Origin: Nocardia otitidiscaviarum NBRC 14405
GTDB taxonomy: Bacteria; Actinomycetota; Actinomycetes; Mycobacteriales; Mycobacteriaceae
Assembly (NCBI RefSeq): GCF_000308635.1
Contig: NZ_BAGD01000100.1
Location: 35,377 to 99,376, forward strand
Direction of reading: 5' to 3'
Length of the DNA: 64,000 nt
The translations under genes and the position numbers were made by a program. This document shows positions 49,450-58,619 of this stretch, piece by piece. The notes below the pieces were generated by a model, which made no database searches, was not told the DNA's origin, and saw nothing but the letters and a program-made list of their open reading frames with translations. Each line of letters begins with the position of its first letter. Within the stretch, counting starts at the first letter, position 1.

Positions 49450-51993
49450 TCATTTCCCCGACGTGGCGGTCGAAGATTCCGGCGCGATCTCCGGCATACC
49501 CAGCAGGACGGGCACCTTCCGCTCGCCGCTGTCGTCGAAGGAGATGGTCGGATCGGCCTCGTCCGGGGCGTTGACGAAGGACACGAAGCGCGACAGCTTC
49601 TCCTCGTCGTCGAGCACCGCGGCCCACTCGTCGCGGTATCCGGCGACATGGGCGGCCATGGCGGCCTCCAGGTCGTCGGCGATGCCCAGGCTGTCCTCGC
49701 AGATGACCTGCTTCAGGTAGTCGATCCCACCCTCCAGGGCTTCCTGCCACGGCGCGGTGCGCTGCAACCGGTCCGCGGTGCGGATGTAGAACATGAGGTA
49801 GCGGTCGATGTACTTGATCAGGGTCTCGTCGTCGAGGTCGCCCGCCAGCAGCACCGCGTGCTTGGGCGTGAGACCGCCGTTGCCGCCCACGTACAGGTTC
49901 CAGCCGTGCTCGGTGGCGATGACGCCGACGTCCTTGCCGCGCGCCTCCGCGCACTCGCGGGCGCAGCCGGAGACGGCCAGCTTCAGCTTGTGCGGGGAGC
50001 GCAGACCGCGGTAGCGCTTCTCCAGCAGCACCGCCATGCCCACCGAATCCTGCTGACCGTAGCGGCACCAGGTGGAGCCGACACAGGACTTCACGGTGCG
50101 CAGCGACTTGCCGTAGGCGTGACCGGACTCCATGCCCGCGTCGACCAGCCGCTTCCAGATCAGCGGCAGCTGCTCCACGCGCGCGCCGAACAGGTCGATG
50201 CGCTGGCCGCCGGTGACCTTGACGTAGAGGCCGAATTCCTTGGCCACCTCGCCGATGGTGATGAGCTGCTCGGCGGTCACCTCACCGCCGGGCATGCGCG
50301 GCACCACCGAGTAGGTGCCGTTCTTCTGGAGATTGGCCAGGAAGTGGTCGTTGGTGTCCTGCAGCGCGGCCTGCTCGCCGTCGAGAATGTGATCGCTCGA
50401 GGTGGATGCCAGGATGGAGGCGACGGTCGGCTTGCAGATATCGCAGCCGGTGCCGGTGCCGTGCTTGGCGATCAGCTCCGAGAACTTGCGGATACCGGTG
50501 GACTGCACGATGTGGAACAGCTCCGCACGCGACTGCGTGAAGTGCTCGCACAGCGACTTCGACACCTCCACGCCCGACTGCTCCAGCAACTTCTTGAGCA
50601 TGGGAACGCAACCGCCGCAAGAGGTTCCGGCATTGGTGCAGCTCTTGATGGCGGGCACGTCGCAGGCGCCCTCGGCGATCGCGCCGCAGATCGCACCCTT
50701 GGACACGTTGTTGCAGGAGCAGATCTGGGCGTCGTCGGGCAGCGCGTCGGCACCCAATTCCGCACCGGCCGGGGAGATCAGCGCGGCCGGATCGGCGGGC
50801 AGCGGGCTGCCGACCAGCGGGCGCAGCGCCGCGTACGCCGACGCGTCACCGACCAGGATGCCGCCGAGCAGGGTCTTGGCGTCGTCGGAGACGACGAGTT
50901 TGGCGTAGGTGCCCTTGGCCGCGTCGTGCAGCACCACCGACAGCGCGCCCTCGGTGGTGCCGAAGGCGTCACCGAAGCTGGCCACGTCCACGCCGAGCAG
51001 CTTCAACTTGGTGGACAGGTCGGCGCCCGGGAACTCGCCCGCACCGCCGAGCAGCCGGTCCGCCACGATCTCGGCGGTGGTGTAGCCGGGAGCCACCAGG
51101 CCGTAGCAGACGCCCTCCACGGCGGCGACCTCGCCGACGGCGTAGATGTGCGGATCGGAGGTGCGCAGACCCAGGTCGGTGATCACACCGCCGCGCGGGC
51201 CGACCTCCAGCCCGGCGTCGCGGGCGATCTGGTCGCGGGGCCGGATACCGGCGGAGAACACCACCAGGGAGGCGTCGATGACGGAGTCGTCCGACAGCGT
51301 GACCTTCAGACCGGCACCGTCTTCCGCCTCCGCGATGGAGGCGGTGCCGACACCGGTGTGCACGTGCAGGCCGAGATCGGTGACCAGGCGTTCCAGGATC
51401 GCGCCGCCGCCCTCGTCCACCTGCACCGGCATCAGCCGGGGGGCGAACTCGACCACGTGCGGGGTCATGCCCATGAGCCGCAACGCGTTCGCGGCCTCCA
51501 GACCGAGCAGACCACCGCCGACCACCACGCCGACCGCACCCGGACCGGCGGCCTCGGCCGCGGCGCGGATACCGTCCAGATCCTCGATGGTGCGGTAGAC
51601 GAAGCACTCCGGGCGATCGTGGCCCGGCACCGGCGGCACGAAGGCGTAGGAACCGGTCGCGAGCACCAGCGCGTCGTAGGCGATCACGTCGCCGGTGGAG
51701 GTGACCACCTTGCGGGCATCGCGGTCGATGGTGTCGGCGCGCACCCCCAGGCGCAGATCGACCAGCACGTCACCGTCGTAGGTGTTGCCGGGTAGCGCGA
51801 GTCCCTCCGCCTGCCAGCTGCCCACGTAGGAGGACAGACCGACGCGGTCGTAGGCGGGCAGCGCTTCCTCGCTGAGCACGATGACCTGCCAGGTCCCGGC
51901 CTCGTCGCGGGAGCGCAGGGCCTCCACGAAGCGGTGTCCGACCATGCCGTGGCCGACGACCACCGCGGTCTTGCGTTCGACTGTGTGCGTCAT
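49450..51993 (-). CDS. nirB: NADH-dependent nitrite reductase large subunit NirB
   Basis: 847 residues. N-terminal FAD/NADH domains (VVVGHGMVGHRFVEAL; VVVGGGLLGLEAA). The middle BFD-like [2Fe-2S] segment has ICSCNNVSKG and GTSCGGC. The C-terminal sulfite/nitrite reductase domain has the Fe-S/siroheme cysteines CVGSTWCRYG and SGCAREC. Reduces nitrite to ammonium with six electrons from NADH. ATG at 51993 is preceded by AAAGGA; longer frames upstream lack support. In operon after narK (32-base gap) and before nirD (65-base gap). Confidence 0.95.
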   Translation of the reverse strand: MTHTVERKTAVVVGHGMVGHRFVEALRSRDEAGTWQVIVLSEEALPAYDRVGLSSYVGSWQAEGLALPGNTYDGDVLVDLRLGVRADTIDRDARKVVTSTGDVIAYDALVLATGSYAFVPPVPGHDRPECFVYRTIEDLDGIRAAAEAAGPGAVGVVVGGGLLGLEAANALRLMGMTPHVVEFAPRLMPVQVDEGGGAILERLVTDLGLHVHTGVGTASIAEAEDGAGLKVTLSDDSVIDASLVVFSAGIRPRDQIARDAGLEVGPRGGVITDLGLRTSDPHIYAVGEVAAVEGVCYGLVAPGYTTAEIVADRLLGGAGEFPGADLSTKLKLLGVDVASFGDAFGTTEGALSVVLHDAAKGTYAKLVVSDDAKTLLGGILVGDASAYAALRPLVGSPLPADPAALISPAGAELGADALPDDAQICSCNNVSKGAICGAIAEGACDVPAIKSCTNAGTSCGGCVPMLKKLLEQSGVEVSKSLCEHFTQSRAELFHIVQSTGIRKFSELIAKHGTGTGCDICKPTVASILASTSSDHILDGEQAALQDTNDHFLANLQKNGTYSVVPRMPGGEVTAEQLITIGEVAKEFGLYVKVTGGQRIDLFGARVEQLPLIWKRLVDAGMESGHAYGKSLRTVKSCVGSTWCRYGQQDSVGMAVLLEKRYRGLRSPHKLKLAVSGCARECAEARGKDVGVIATEHGWNLYVGGNGGLTPKHAVLLAGDLDDETLIKYIDRYLMFYIRTADRLQRTAPWQEALEGGIDYLKQVICEDSLGIADDLEAAMAAHVAGYRDEWAAVLDDEEKLSRFVSFVNAPDEADPTISFDDSGERKVPVLLGMPEIAPESSTATSGK

Positions 51994-52025
51994 GACAGTC
52001 TGTCCTTTCGGTGGGTGGTTTCCGG

Positions 52026-53495
52026 TCAGGCTCGCGCCGACGTGGACGTGGAAGCGGTGGTGGCGGATTCGGATTCGGCTTTCAGCACCAGCGCCTCGGC
52101 CTCGGCGACCACATCGCCGCCGCGGCCGGAGGTCGGACGGCGCAGGAAGACGGCCCAGCAGACCGCCGCGCACACCACGTAGAAGACCATGAACGCCCAG
52201 AACGCGGTGGTGGCGGAGTTGGTGGCCGCGTACGAGGAGCGCAGCGCCAAGTTGATGCCGACGCCGCCGAGCGTGCCGATCGCGCCGACGAAGCCGATGA
52301 GCGCGCCCGAGGTGTTCTGCGCCCACTGCGTGCGGGATTTCGCGTCACCGGGCAGGCTGCGCGACTTCGCCTCGAACACCGACGGGATGATCTTGGTGAC
52401 CGCGCCGTTGGCCAGACCCGAGATGATGAACAGCGCCACGAAGCCGAAGATCATGGCCCCGAGCACGCCGCCGGTCAGGCCGCCCGCGCCGTCGCCGATG
52501 GCACTGGAACTCGCCACCACCACGGTCGCGGCCGTCATCGCGCCGAACATGTACAGGGTGACCCGGCTGCCGCCGATGCGGTCGGCCCACTTGCCGCCGT
52601 AGGGGCGGGCCAGCGAACCCAGCAGCGGACCGATGAAGGCGATGGACGCGGCATGCAGCGCGGCCTGCGCGGGGGTGGACCCGCCCGCCTTGAAGTTGAT
52701 CTGGAGCACCTGCGCGAAGGCGAAGCTGTAGCCGATGAACGAGCCGAAGGTGCCGATGTAGAGGAAGGCGATGGCCCACGACTGCGGCACCTTGAGCGCC
52801 GTGATCATGAAGGACATGTCGGCCTTCTGGTTCTTCACGTTGTCCATGTAGAGCGCGGCGCCCAGCGCCGCCACCACGACCGCGATCAGGTACACCGCGC
52901 AGACCACCGAGGCATTGCCGTAGGCGTTGCCCAGGGTCGCGATGACCGCCAGACCGATCACCTGGATCACCGGCACACCGATATTGCCGCCGCCCGCGTT
53001 CATACCCAGCGCCCAGCCCTTGAGTCGCTGCGGGTAGAAGACGTTGATATTCGACATCGACGACGAGAAGTTGCCGCCGCCCAGGCCCGCGAACGCCGCC
53101 ACGATCAGGAACGTGGTGTACGAGGTGCCGGGCTGGTTGATGAAGTACAGGGTCAGCAGCAGCGGCACCAGCAGCGCCAGCGCGCTGAAGATGGTCCAGT
53201 TGCGCCCGCCGAACTTCGCGGTGGCGACGGTGTACGGGATGCGCATGATGCCGCCCACCAGCGTGGGGACCGCACCGAGGAAGAACTTGCCGGCGGTGTC
53301 GATGCCGAACTGCTCGGTCGGCATGAACAGGACCATGACCGACCAGATCGACCACACCGAGAACCCGATGTGCTCGGCGAAGACCGACCAGATCAGATTG
53401 CGCTTGGCGATGTCCTTGCCGCCTGCCTCCCAAGCGGCGACGTCCTCGGCATCCCAGTGCTCGATGTCGTGATTGCGCGTCAACGTGCGGAACAA
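52026..53495 (-). CDS. narK: Nitrate/nitrite transporter NarK (first copy)
   Basis: 489 residues from a TTG at 53495 with AGGAGG just upstream; no ATG or GTG is well placed. Twelve-helix MFS protein of the NarK/NNP family. Signatures: GGGNFSSSMSNINVFYP in helix 5 and a matching GGVGI stretch in the second half, the nitrate-signature loops, with Arg residues in RIPYTVATAKFGGR. It imports nitrate and/or exports nitrite. It opens the narK-nirB-nirD-hemD-chelatase operon. Confidence 0.93.
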   Translation of the reverse strand: MFRTLTRNHDIEHWDAEDVAAWEAGGKDIAKRNLIWSVFAEHIGFSVWSIWSVMVLFMPTEQFGIDTAGKFFLGAVPTLVGGIMRIPYTVATAKFGGRNWTIFSALALLVPLLLTLYFINQPGTSYTTFLIVAAFAGLGGGNFSSSMSNINVFYPQRLKGWALGMNAGGGNIGVPVIQVIGLAVIATLGNAYGNASVVCAVYLIAVVVAALGAALYMDNVKNQKADMSFMITALKVPQSWAIAFLYIGTFGSFIGYSFAFAQVLQINFKAGGSTPAQAALHAASIAFIGPLLGSLARPYGGKWADRIGGSRVTLYMFGAMTAATVVVASSSAIGDGAGGLTGGVLGAMIFGFVALFIISGLANGAVTKIIPSVFEAKSRSLPGDAKSRTQWAQNTSGALIGFVGAIGTLGGVGINLALRSSYAATNSATTAFWAFMVFYVVCAAVCWAVFLRRPTSGRGGDVVAEAEALVLKAESESATTASTSTSARA

Positions 53496-53632
53496 GGGGC
53501 CTCCTGAAATCTGGATAGGCCCCAAGGTAGGAAACCGGTATTGCGCGAATGCTGCGCCAAATGACCGGAGAATCAACGGTTGCTCACGATTCTCCGGATT
53601 CGGCCGTGAGAACTACCGCTATGTTTCGTCCA

Positions 53633-53660
53633 TGTGACACAACGGTTTCCGCGTGTCACA
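53633..53660. promoter_or_regulatory. Candidate operator of the narK-nirBD operon
   Basis: Perfect inverted repeat TGTGACAC-N12-GTGTCACA, centred about 150 bp upstream of the narK start codon. GlnR sites in actinobacteria contain GTnAC/GnAAC half-sites. The minus strand here reads GTGAC then GAAAC with five bases between, one short of the usual six, so GlnR is possible but not shown. Another nitrate or redox regulator is equally possible. Confidence 0.45.
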
Positions 53661-53751
53661 GAACGCAGAAATCCCGAATGGCCGACCGTGAGGTGAGATG
53701 GCCGTCACCAGCATCTCCGATACCTCACGAGTCGGCAACTCGAACGGTGAA

Positions 53752-55014
53752 TCAATTCCAGCTGTCTTCGAGCATGCGCGGCTTGCAGGCGTGCCAGGCA
53801 CCGGCCAGCATGACGAACACCGCGACCGACAGCATGGCGAACGGAATCTTCCAGCCCCCGGTCGCCGAATGCAGCAGGCCGAAGACCACCGGGCCGACGC
53901 ATGCCACGGTGTAGCCGACGCCCTGGGTGAACCCCGACAGCGAGGCCGAACCGGCGGCGGTGCGGGTGCGCATATTGATCAGGGTCAGCGCCATCGGGAA
54001 GGTCGACGGGCCCAGGCCCAGCAGCAGCACCCACACCAGTGTGGCGGTCATGGGCGCGATCAGCAGACCGGCGAAACCGACGAAGTAGCACAGCGCGCAG
54101 GCGACGGCGACCGGGAAGGGATTCGCCACCCGGCCCACCACCAGCGGCGCGCCCAGCGCCGCCACCAGGCCGATGAGGGCGAAGATACCCACCATGCTGC
54201 CGCCGTAGGCCAGGCTGGCCCCGGCGTCGTGCAGGATGGTCGGCAGCCAGGTGAACACCGAATAGGTGATCAGCGAGGTCATGCCGAACATGAACGCCAT
54301 ACCCCAGGCCACCGGTGAGCGCCACACCTTGCCGTCGGGTTGCGCGGTGGTCGGCAGGGCGGTGACATCGGCCTTGGCGTGGCCGCGCCGGTCACGCAGT
54401 ACCCCGAGCCAGGGCAGCGCTGCGGCGAAGCCGAGCAGCGCCCACAGGCCCAGCGAGATGCGCCAGCCGTGCGCCTCGGCCACCGGGACCGCGACCAGCG
54501 CCGGAATCACCGTGCCCAGCTGCACCATGACGATGTAGACCGAGGACAGCAGCGCCAGCCGATCCGGGAAGTAGCGCTTGACCAGCGGCGGAATCACCAC
54601 ATTGCCGATGCCCATCCCGGTCAGCGCCAGCGCGGAGAAGGCCAGCAGCTCCCAGGTCTGCGGCACCAGCGCGCGAATGGCCGAGCCGACGCCGGTCATG
54701 AGCATGGCGATGAGCGCGGTGCTCTCCAGGCCGAAGCGGCGCACCAGCACCGGGGTCAGCAGTCCGGCGACGGCGAACATGGCGGTCGGGATCATGCCGA
54801 AGACGCCGATGATCGCCGTCGAATAGCCGATGTCCTCCCCGATCTGGGTGGCCAGCGGCGTGAAGGCGGTGACGGCGACCCGCAGCGTGAGCGCCGACAT
54901 GACAATGGCCGCCAGCACGAGCAAGCGCCCCTCGGTGAGGTGGCGCTTGGCGATGCGGTCGATTGTCGGTCGGTCTTTGACCTCGAGGGTCGTCTCATCC
55001 AGGGTCGCAGTCAC
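53752..55014 (-). CDS. CynX/NimT-type MFS transporter
   Basis: 420 residues, twelve predicted membrane helices, MFS CynX/NimT family (cyanate, 2-nitroimidazole and related anions). Motifs include an opening LAAIVMSALTLRVAVTAFTPL and GPSTFPMALTLINMRTRT in the second half. GTG at 55014 is preferred since upstream codons lie in the divergent promoter. It diverges from a GntR regulator and sits upstream of narK on the same strand, with its own gap before narK, so transport of a nitrogen compound is a reasonable guess. Confidence 0.85.
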   Translation of the reverse strand: MTATLDETTLEVKDRPTIDRIAKRHLTEGRLLVLAAIVMSALTLRVAVTAFTPLATQIGEDIGYSTAIIGVFGMIPTAMFAVAGLLTPVLVRRFGLESTALIAMLMTGVGSAIRALVPQTWELLAFSALALTGMGIGNVVIPPLVKRYFPDRLALLSSVYIVMVQLGTVIPALVAVPVAEAHGWRISLGLWALLGFAAALPWLGVLRDRRGHAKADVTALPTTAQPDGKVWRSPVAWGMAFMFGMTSLITYSVFTWLPTILHDAGASLAYGGSMVGIFALIGLVAALGAPLVVGRVANPFPVAVACALCYFVGFAGLLIAPMTATLVWVLLLGLGPSTFPMALTLINMRTRTAAGSASLSGFTQGVGYTVACVGPVVFGLLHSATGGWKIPFAMLSVAVFVMLAGAWHACKPRMLEDSWN

Positions 55015-55079
55015 CGAGAAATCATAGGATGACCCGATGATGTGATGCAACGAATGTGAGGCACGGTACGCTGTCATGC

Positions 55080-55751
55080 GTGCAACCAGTCCGGCGCACG
55101 AGCCTCATCGCCCAGGTGACCGAGCAGCTTCGTGCCGAAATCCGTTCCGGCCGTTGGCCCGTCGGCTCCCGCATCCCCACCGAACCGGAGCTCACCGAGC
55201 TCACCGGAACCGGCCGCAATACTGTGCGCGAGGCCGTCCAGGCGCTCGTGCACGCGGGCATGCTGGAGCGCCGCCAAGGCTCCGGGACCTATGTCATCTC
55301 CACCTCGAACCTCGGCGCGACGCTCAACCAGTACTTCGCCGACGCCCAGGAACGCGACATCCTCGAGCTGCGCCGCGCCCTGGACACCACCGCGGCCGCG
55401 CTGGCCGCCAAACGCCGCGACGAGGCCGATATCGCCGACCTGCGACGGCTACTGGAGGAACGCCGACTGTCCTGGGACGACGACAATCCCGTCGCCATCG
55501 AGGCCGATCTACAGCTGCACCGCGCCATCGTCGCGGCCAGCCACAATGCCGTATACCTGGAGTTCTACGATTCCCTGCTCCCGGTCATCGAGGCCGGAAT
55601 CCGCTCCCGGACGGCCAAATCCGGCGGCTCCTTCGAGGCCGAGCACGTCGAGCTGGTGGAGGCCGTGATCGCGGGCGATCCGGACCGCGCCGCCGCCGCG
55701 GCGGACTGCTTCCTGTCGACCCTGCTCGCGGAGTACCCCGACGCCAGGTAA
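55080..55751 (+). CDS. GntR-family (FadR-type) transcriptional regulator
   Basis: 223 residues. N-terminal GntR winged helix (QVTEQLRAEIRSGRWPVGSRIPTE, RNTVREAVQALVHAGML, GSGTYV) and a C-terminal FCD ligand domain (LELRRALDTTAAALAAKR, ADLQLHRAIVAASHN, EHVELVEAVIAGD) with the metal/ligand His and Asp pattern. GTG at 55080; a TACGCT -10-like hexamer ends seven bases upstream, suggesting a leaderless transcript. Divergent from the MFS transporter and probably its repressor. Confidence 0.9.
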   Translation: MQPVRRTSLIAQVTEQLRAEIRSGRWPVGSRIPTEPELTELTGTGRNTVREAVQALVHAGMLERRQGSGTYVISTSNLGATLNQYFADAQERDILELRRALDTTAAALAAKRRDEADIADLRRLLEERRLSWDDDNPVAIEADLQLHRAIVAASHNAVYLEFYDSLLPVIEAGIRSRTAKSGGSFEAEHVELVEAVIAGDPDRAAAAADCFLSTLLAEYPDAR

Positions 55752-55939
55752 CCGACAGGTCACCACTGCGATGTGCGAGAAGTGAGCCGGAATTACTCCG
55801 GTTGTCATCGAAAGCGACGTCGTTGTAACGGGCGATTCGTACGGTGGATGCGACCGCGAGGAACCTTTCCGGGCCGATTTTCTTCCAGGTATCCGGAGTT
55901 CCCGATGAGGGCTGGTCACATCTCGAGAGGAATGCGTCC

Positions 55940-57421
55940 ATGACATCCACAGCCGCGCCGGAAACGCCGGAAACGACCACTTTCCAGTATCAGAAGCGAG
56001 GCCGTTGGCTCGATCATTGGGATCCGGACAATACAGAATTTTGGGAGAAGGGCGGCAAACAGACCGCCCGGAAAAATCTGATCTTCTCGGTATTCGCGGA
56101 GAATCTCGGATTCAGCGTCTGGGTGATCTGGGGCAGCATTGTCACCGCCATGGGCGCGGCCGGATTCGGCTTCCTCGAAGGACTCGGCAAAGGCAATCCC
56201 GTCGCGGTCAGCAACGCGCTGCTGCTGACCTCCACCCCCACCCTGGTGGGCGCGGCACTCCGGGTGCCCTACACCTTCGCCATCCCCAAGTTCGGCGGGC
56301 GCGCCTTCACCATGTTCAGCGCGGCCATGCTGCTGCTGCCCACGCTGGGCGTCGCCTTCTTCATCAACCAGCCCGATACACCCATGTGGGTGTTCATGGT
56401 GCTGGCGGCGCTGGCCGGTGTCGGCGGCGGCAACTTCTCCAGCTCGATGGCCAATATCAACTTCTTCTTCCCCGAGGGCAAGAAGGGCGCGGCGCTGGGC
56501 ATCAATGCCGCGGGCGGCAATATGGGCGTCGCGCAGACCCAACTGCTGGTGCCGCTGGTCATCACGCTGGGCACCCATCTGCTGGCCAAGGACCCGGCCG
56601 GTTACCGCTTCGGTATCACCCTCGCCGTACTCATGTGGGTTCCGTTCATCCTCGCCGCCATGTTCGCCGCGATGCGCTACATGGACTCGATCTCCGGCGC
56701 GAAGTCCGACGGCAGCTCCTACCGGATCGCCCTCACCAACCGGCACACCTGGGTGATGGCCTTCCTCTACATCGGCACCTTCGGCTCGTTCATCGGCTTC
56801 TCCTTCGCCTTCCCCACGCTGCTCAAGGCGAATTTCCCACACCTGGCCGGAATCGGCTGGATGAGCACCCTGGGCAACCTCGCCTTCCTCGGCGCCTTCG
56901 TCGGTTCCTTCAGCAGGCCCTTCGGCGGCTGGATCTCCGACAAGGTCGGCAGCGGTGCCCGCATCACCACCTTCGTCTTCACCGGTATGGCCGTGGCCAC
57001 CGCGCTCATCATGCTGTCGCTGTCGGCCAAGAGCTTCCCGCTGTACCTGGCCTCGTTCCTGCTGCTGTTCGTGCTCACCGGTATCGGCAACGGCTCCACC
57101 TACCGCATGATCCCGTCCATCTTCGGTGCCCAGGCCCGCCGCTACGCCAGCGAACACGGCCAGGACACGGCCGTGGCGCTCGCCTCCGCCAAGCGACAGG
57201 CCGGCGCGGCCATCGGCGTGATCGGTGCGGTCGGCGCGGGCGGCGGCTGGCTGCTCCAGCAGGCGCTGCGCCTGTCGAACACCAACTTCGGCACCATGGC
57301 GCCCGCCTTCTGGGGTTACGCGGTGGCCTTCCTGGTCATGGCCGGGGTGACCTGGTGGTTCTACCTGCGGTCATCCTTCGCGGTGAGCCGGGTGCCCTCC
57401 CTGGCCTACGCGAGCGTGTAG
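55940..57421 (+). CDS. Nitrate/nitrite transporter NarK (second copy)
   Basis: 493 residues, NarK/NNP MFS family. Signature VGGGNFSSSMANINFFFP, RVPYTFAIPKFGGR, and a second-half GAVGAGGG stretch. Similar over the whole length to the copy at 52026-53495 but clearly diverged, so likely a distinct transport mode or regulation. ATG at 55940 with GAGAGGAA upstream. It stands alone, facing the conserved-block gene at 57593, with a hairpin after its stop. Confidence 0.93.
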   Translation: MTSTAAPETPETTTFQYQKRGRWLDHWDPDNTEFWEKGGKQTARKNLIFSVFAENLGFSVWVIWGSIVTAMGAAGFGFLEGLGKGNPVAVSNALLLTSTPTLVGAALRVPYTFAIPKFGGRAFTMFSAAMLLLPTLGVAFFINQPDTPMWVFMVLAALAGVGGGNFSSSMANINFFFPEGKKGAALGINAAGGNMGVAQTQLLVPLVITLGTHLLAKDPAGYRFGITLAVLMWVPFILAAMFAAMRYMDSISGAKSDGSSYRIALTNRHTWVMAFLYIGTFGSFIGFSFAFPTLLKANFPHLAGIGWMSTLGNLAFLGAFVGSFSRPFGGWISDKVGSGARITTFVFTGMAVATALIMLSLSAKSFPLYLASFLLLFVLTGIGNGSTYRMIPSIFGAQARRYASEHGQDTAVALASAKRQAGAAIGVIGAVGAGGGWLLQQALRLSNTNFGTMAPAFWGYAVAFLVMAGVTWWFYLRSSFAVSRVPSLAYASV

Positions 57422-57436
57422 TCGCCTGTCCCAGCG

Positions 57437-57463
57437 TGTGATACGAAGTGCGTCCGTATCACA
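57437..57463. terminator. Hairpin between narK2 and the TIGR02569 gene
   Basis: Inverted repeat TGTGATACG-N9-CGTATCACA, 15 bases after the narK2 stop, between convergent genes. There is no T run, so it may be a weak or factor-dependent terminator. The arms also resemble the TGTGACAC repeat upstream of narK and could be a protein site. Confidence 0.45.
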
Positions 57464-57592
57464 TATCCGGGCGCGGTGGCGACCGTCGCCTCCCCCTCGT
57501 GGCCGCCATCGCCCCGTGATTCGCGATGCCCGTCCCGTCGACACCGGCGGGGCGGGCGTCGCGGTGTCCGGTGAAACCCGCTGTGCGACGGC

Positions 57593-58444
57593 TCAGAGCA
57601 GCAGGCGGATCATGTCGGCGGTGCGGTTCAGGCCCGGGAAGGCCTCCGGGGTGGAGCGCGGGTGCAGGGCGTGCACCGCGAGGCGGAACATGACCGCGCG
57701 GACCAGCATCTGCGGCCATTCGGGCAGGCTCGACCAGCGTTCCAGCAGGCCGTCGTCCGCTCCACCCCAGGACAGCGCGTCCACCACGATGACGGCGGCC
57801 GCCCAGGACGGGGGTCGCCAGTAGGGCGTGATGTCGGTCAGACCCGGCGCGAAGGAACCGGAGAACAGCACGGTGCCGAACAGGTCGCCGTGCACCAGCT
57901 GCGGCGCCGCGGTCACCGGCTTGCGGAGGGTGGCCAGCTGGCCGATCAACTCCAGGCTGCGCTCCCCGTCCGGGGAGGTGGCGGGCAGCATGCCGCCGAT
58001 CTTCAGGCTGCGCAGCGGCACCGCCTCCCAGGCGGCGCGGTCGGCGGCCACGAAGACGTCCACGTCCACCCAGGGCGCGATCGGAGGCTGCGCCAGGAAA
58101 CGCGGGCGCTCCAATTGCGCGGTCGCCTGATGTAGTCGCAGCGAGACCGACACCACCTCGTCGTGCCGCGGTTCGGGCACCCCGTCCAGGAAGGTGTCCG
58201 CGCGCCATCCGGAGACGACGTAGCGGCCATCGGTGGCGCGCACCGGCCGCGCCAGGCGCAGCCCGTCCACGCGCAGCCCCTCCCGCACCTTCGCGCTCCA
58301 GGCCGCCCGCGCGTGATCGGTCACCGGACTCAGCACCACATCCGCGCAGCGCCAGCCGCCGTCCCAGGTCCCCAGCGGAACCGGCATCACCTCGCGCAGC
58401 CCGAAGGTGGCGCGCACATGCTCGGGAGGTTCCACAGCAGTCAT
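57593..58444 (-). CDS. TIGR02569 family protein
   Basis: 283 residues. Actinobacterial family of unknown function, in mycobacteria found beside moeZ (Rv3205c). Visible: PVPLGTWDGGWRCADVVL, LVHGDLFGTVLF (like the catalytic loop of aminoglycoside-phosphotransferase-type folds, HxDxxxxN-like) and DALSWGGADDG. This hints at a small-molecule kinase-like fold but no activity is shown. ATG at 58444 chosen (GTG at 58450 possible). It restarts the conserved block after the 44-kb interruption. Confidence 0.82.
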   Translation of the reverse strand: MTAVEPPEHVRATFGLREVMPVPLGTWDGGWRCADVVLSPVTDHARAAWSAKVREGLRVDGLRLARPVRATDGRYVVSGWRADTFLDGVPEPRHDEVVSVSLRLHQATAQLERPRFLAQPPIAPWVDVDVFVAADRAAWEAVPLRSLKIGGMLPATSPDGERSLELIGQLATLRKPVTAAPQLVHGDLFGTVLFSGSFAPGLTDITPYWRPPSWAAAVIVVDALSWGGADDGLLERWSSLPEWPQMLVRAVMFRLAVHALHPRSTPEAFPGLNRTADMIRLLL

Positions 58445-58619
58445 GGTCACGCGCGTACCGTACCCGCGCAATGGAACCGAAAATCGGAGCCACACCGGAC
58501 ACACCGCCCGGTCGGAACCGGCACGCAATCGCACTGTGACCGCAATGTCCGCCATTGCGCGGTCAGCGCCCGCTACCGGCCCGGATAGCGCCGAACCGCT
58601 GGAGACCGCAGGATGGAGG

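Noticed and set aside
13489..57592. Prophage or integrative element
   Set aside because: No integrase, phage structural gene, conjugation gene, tRNA or flanking repeat was seen.
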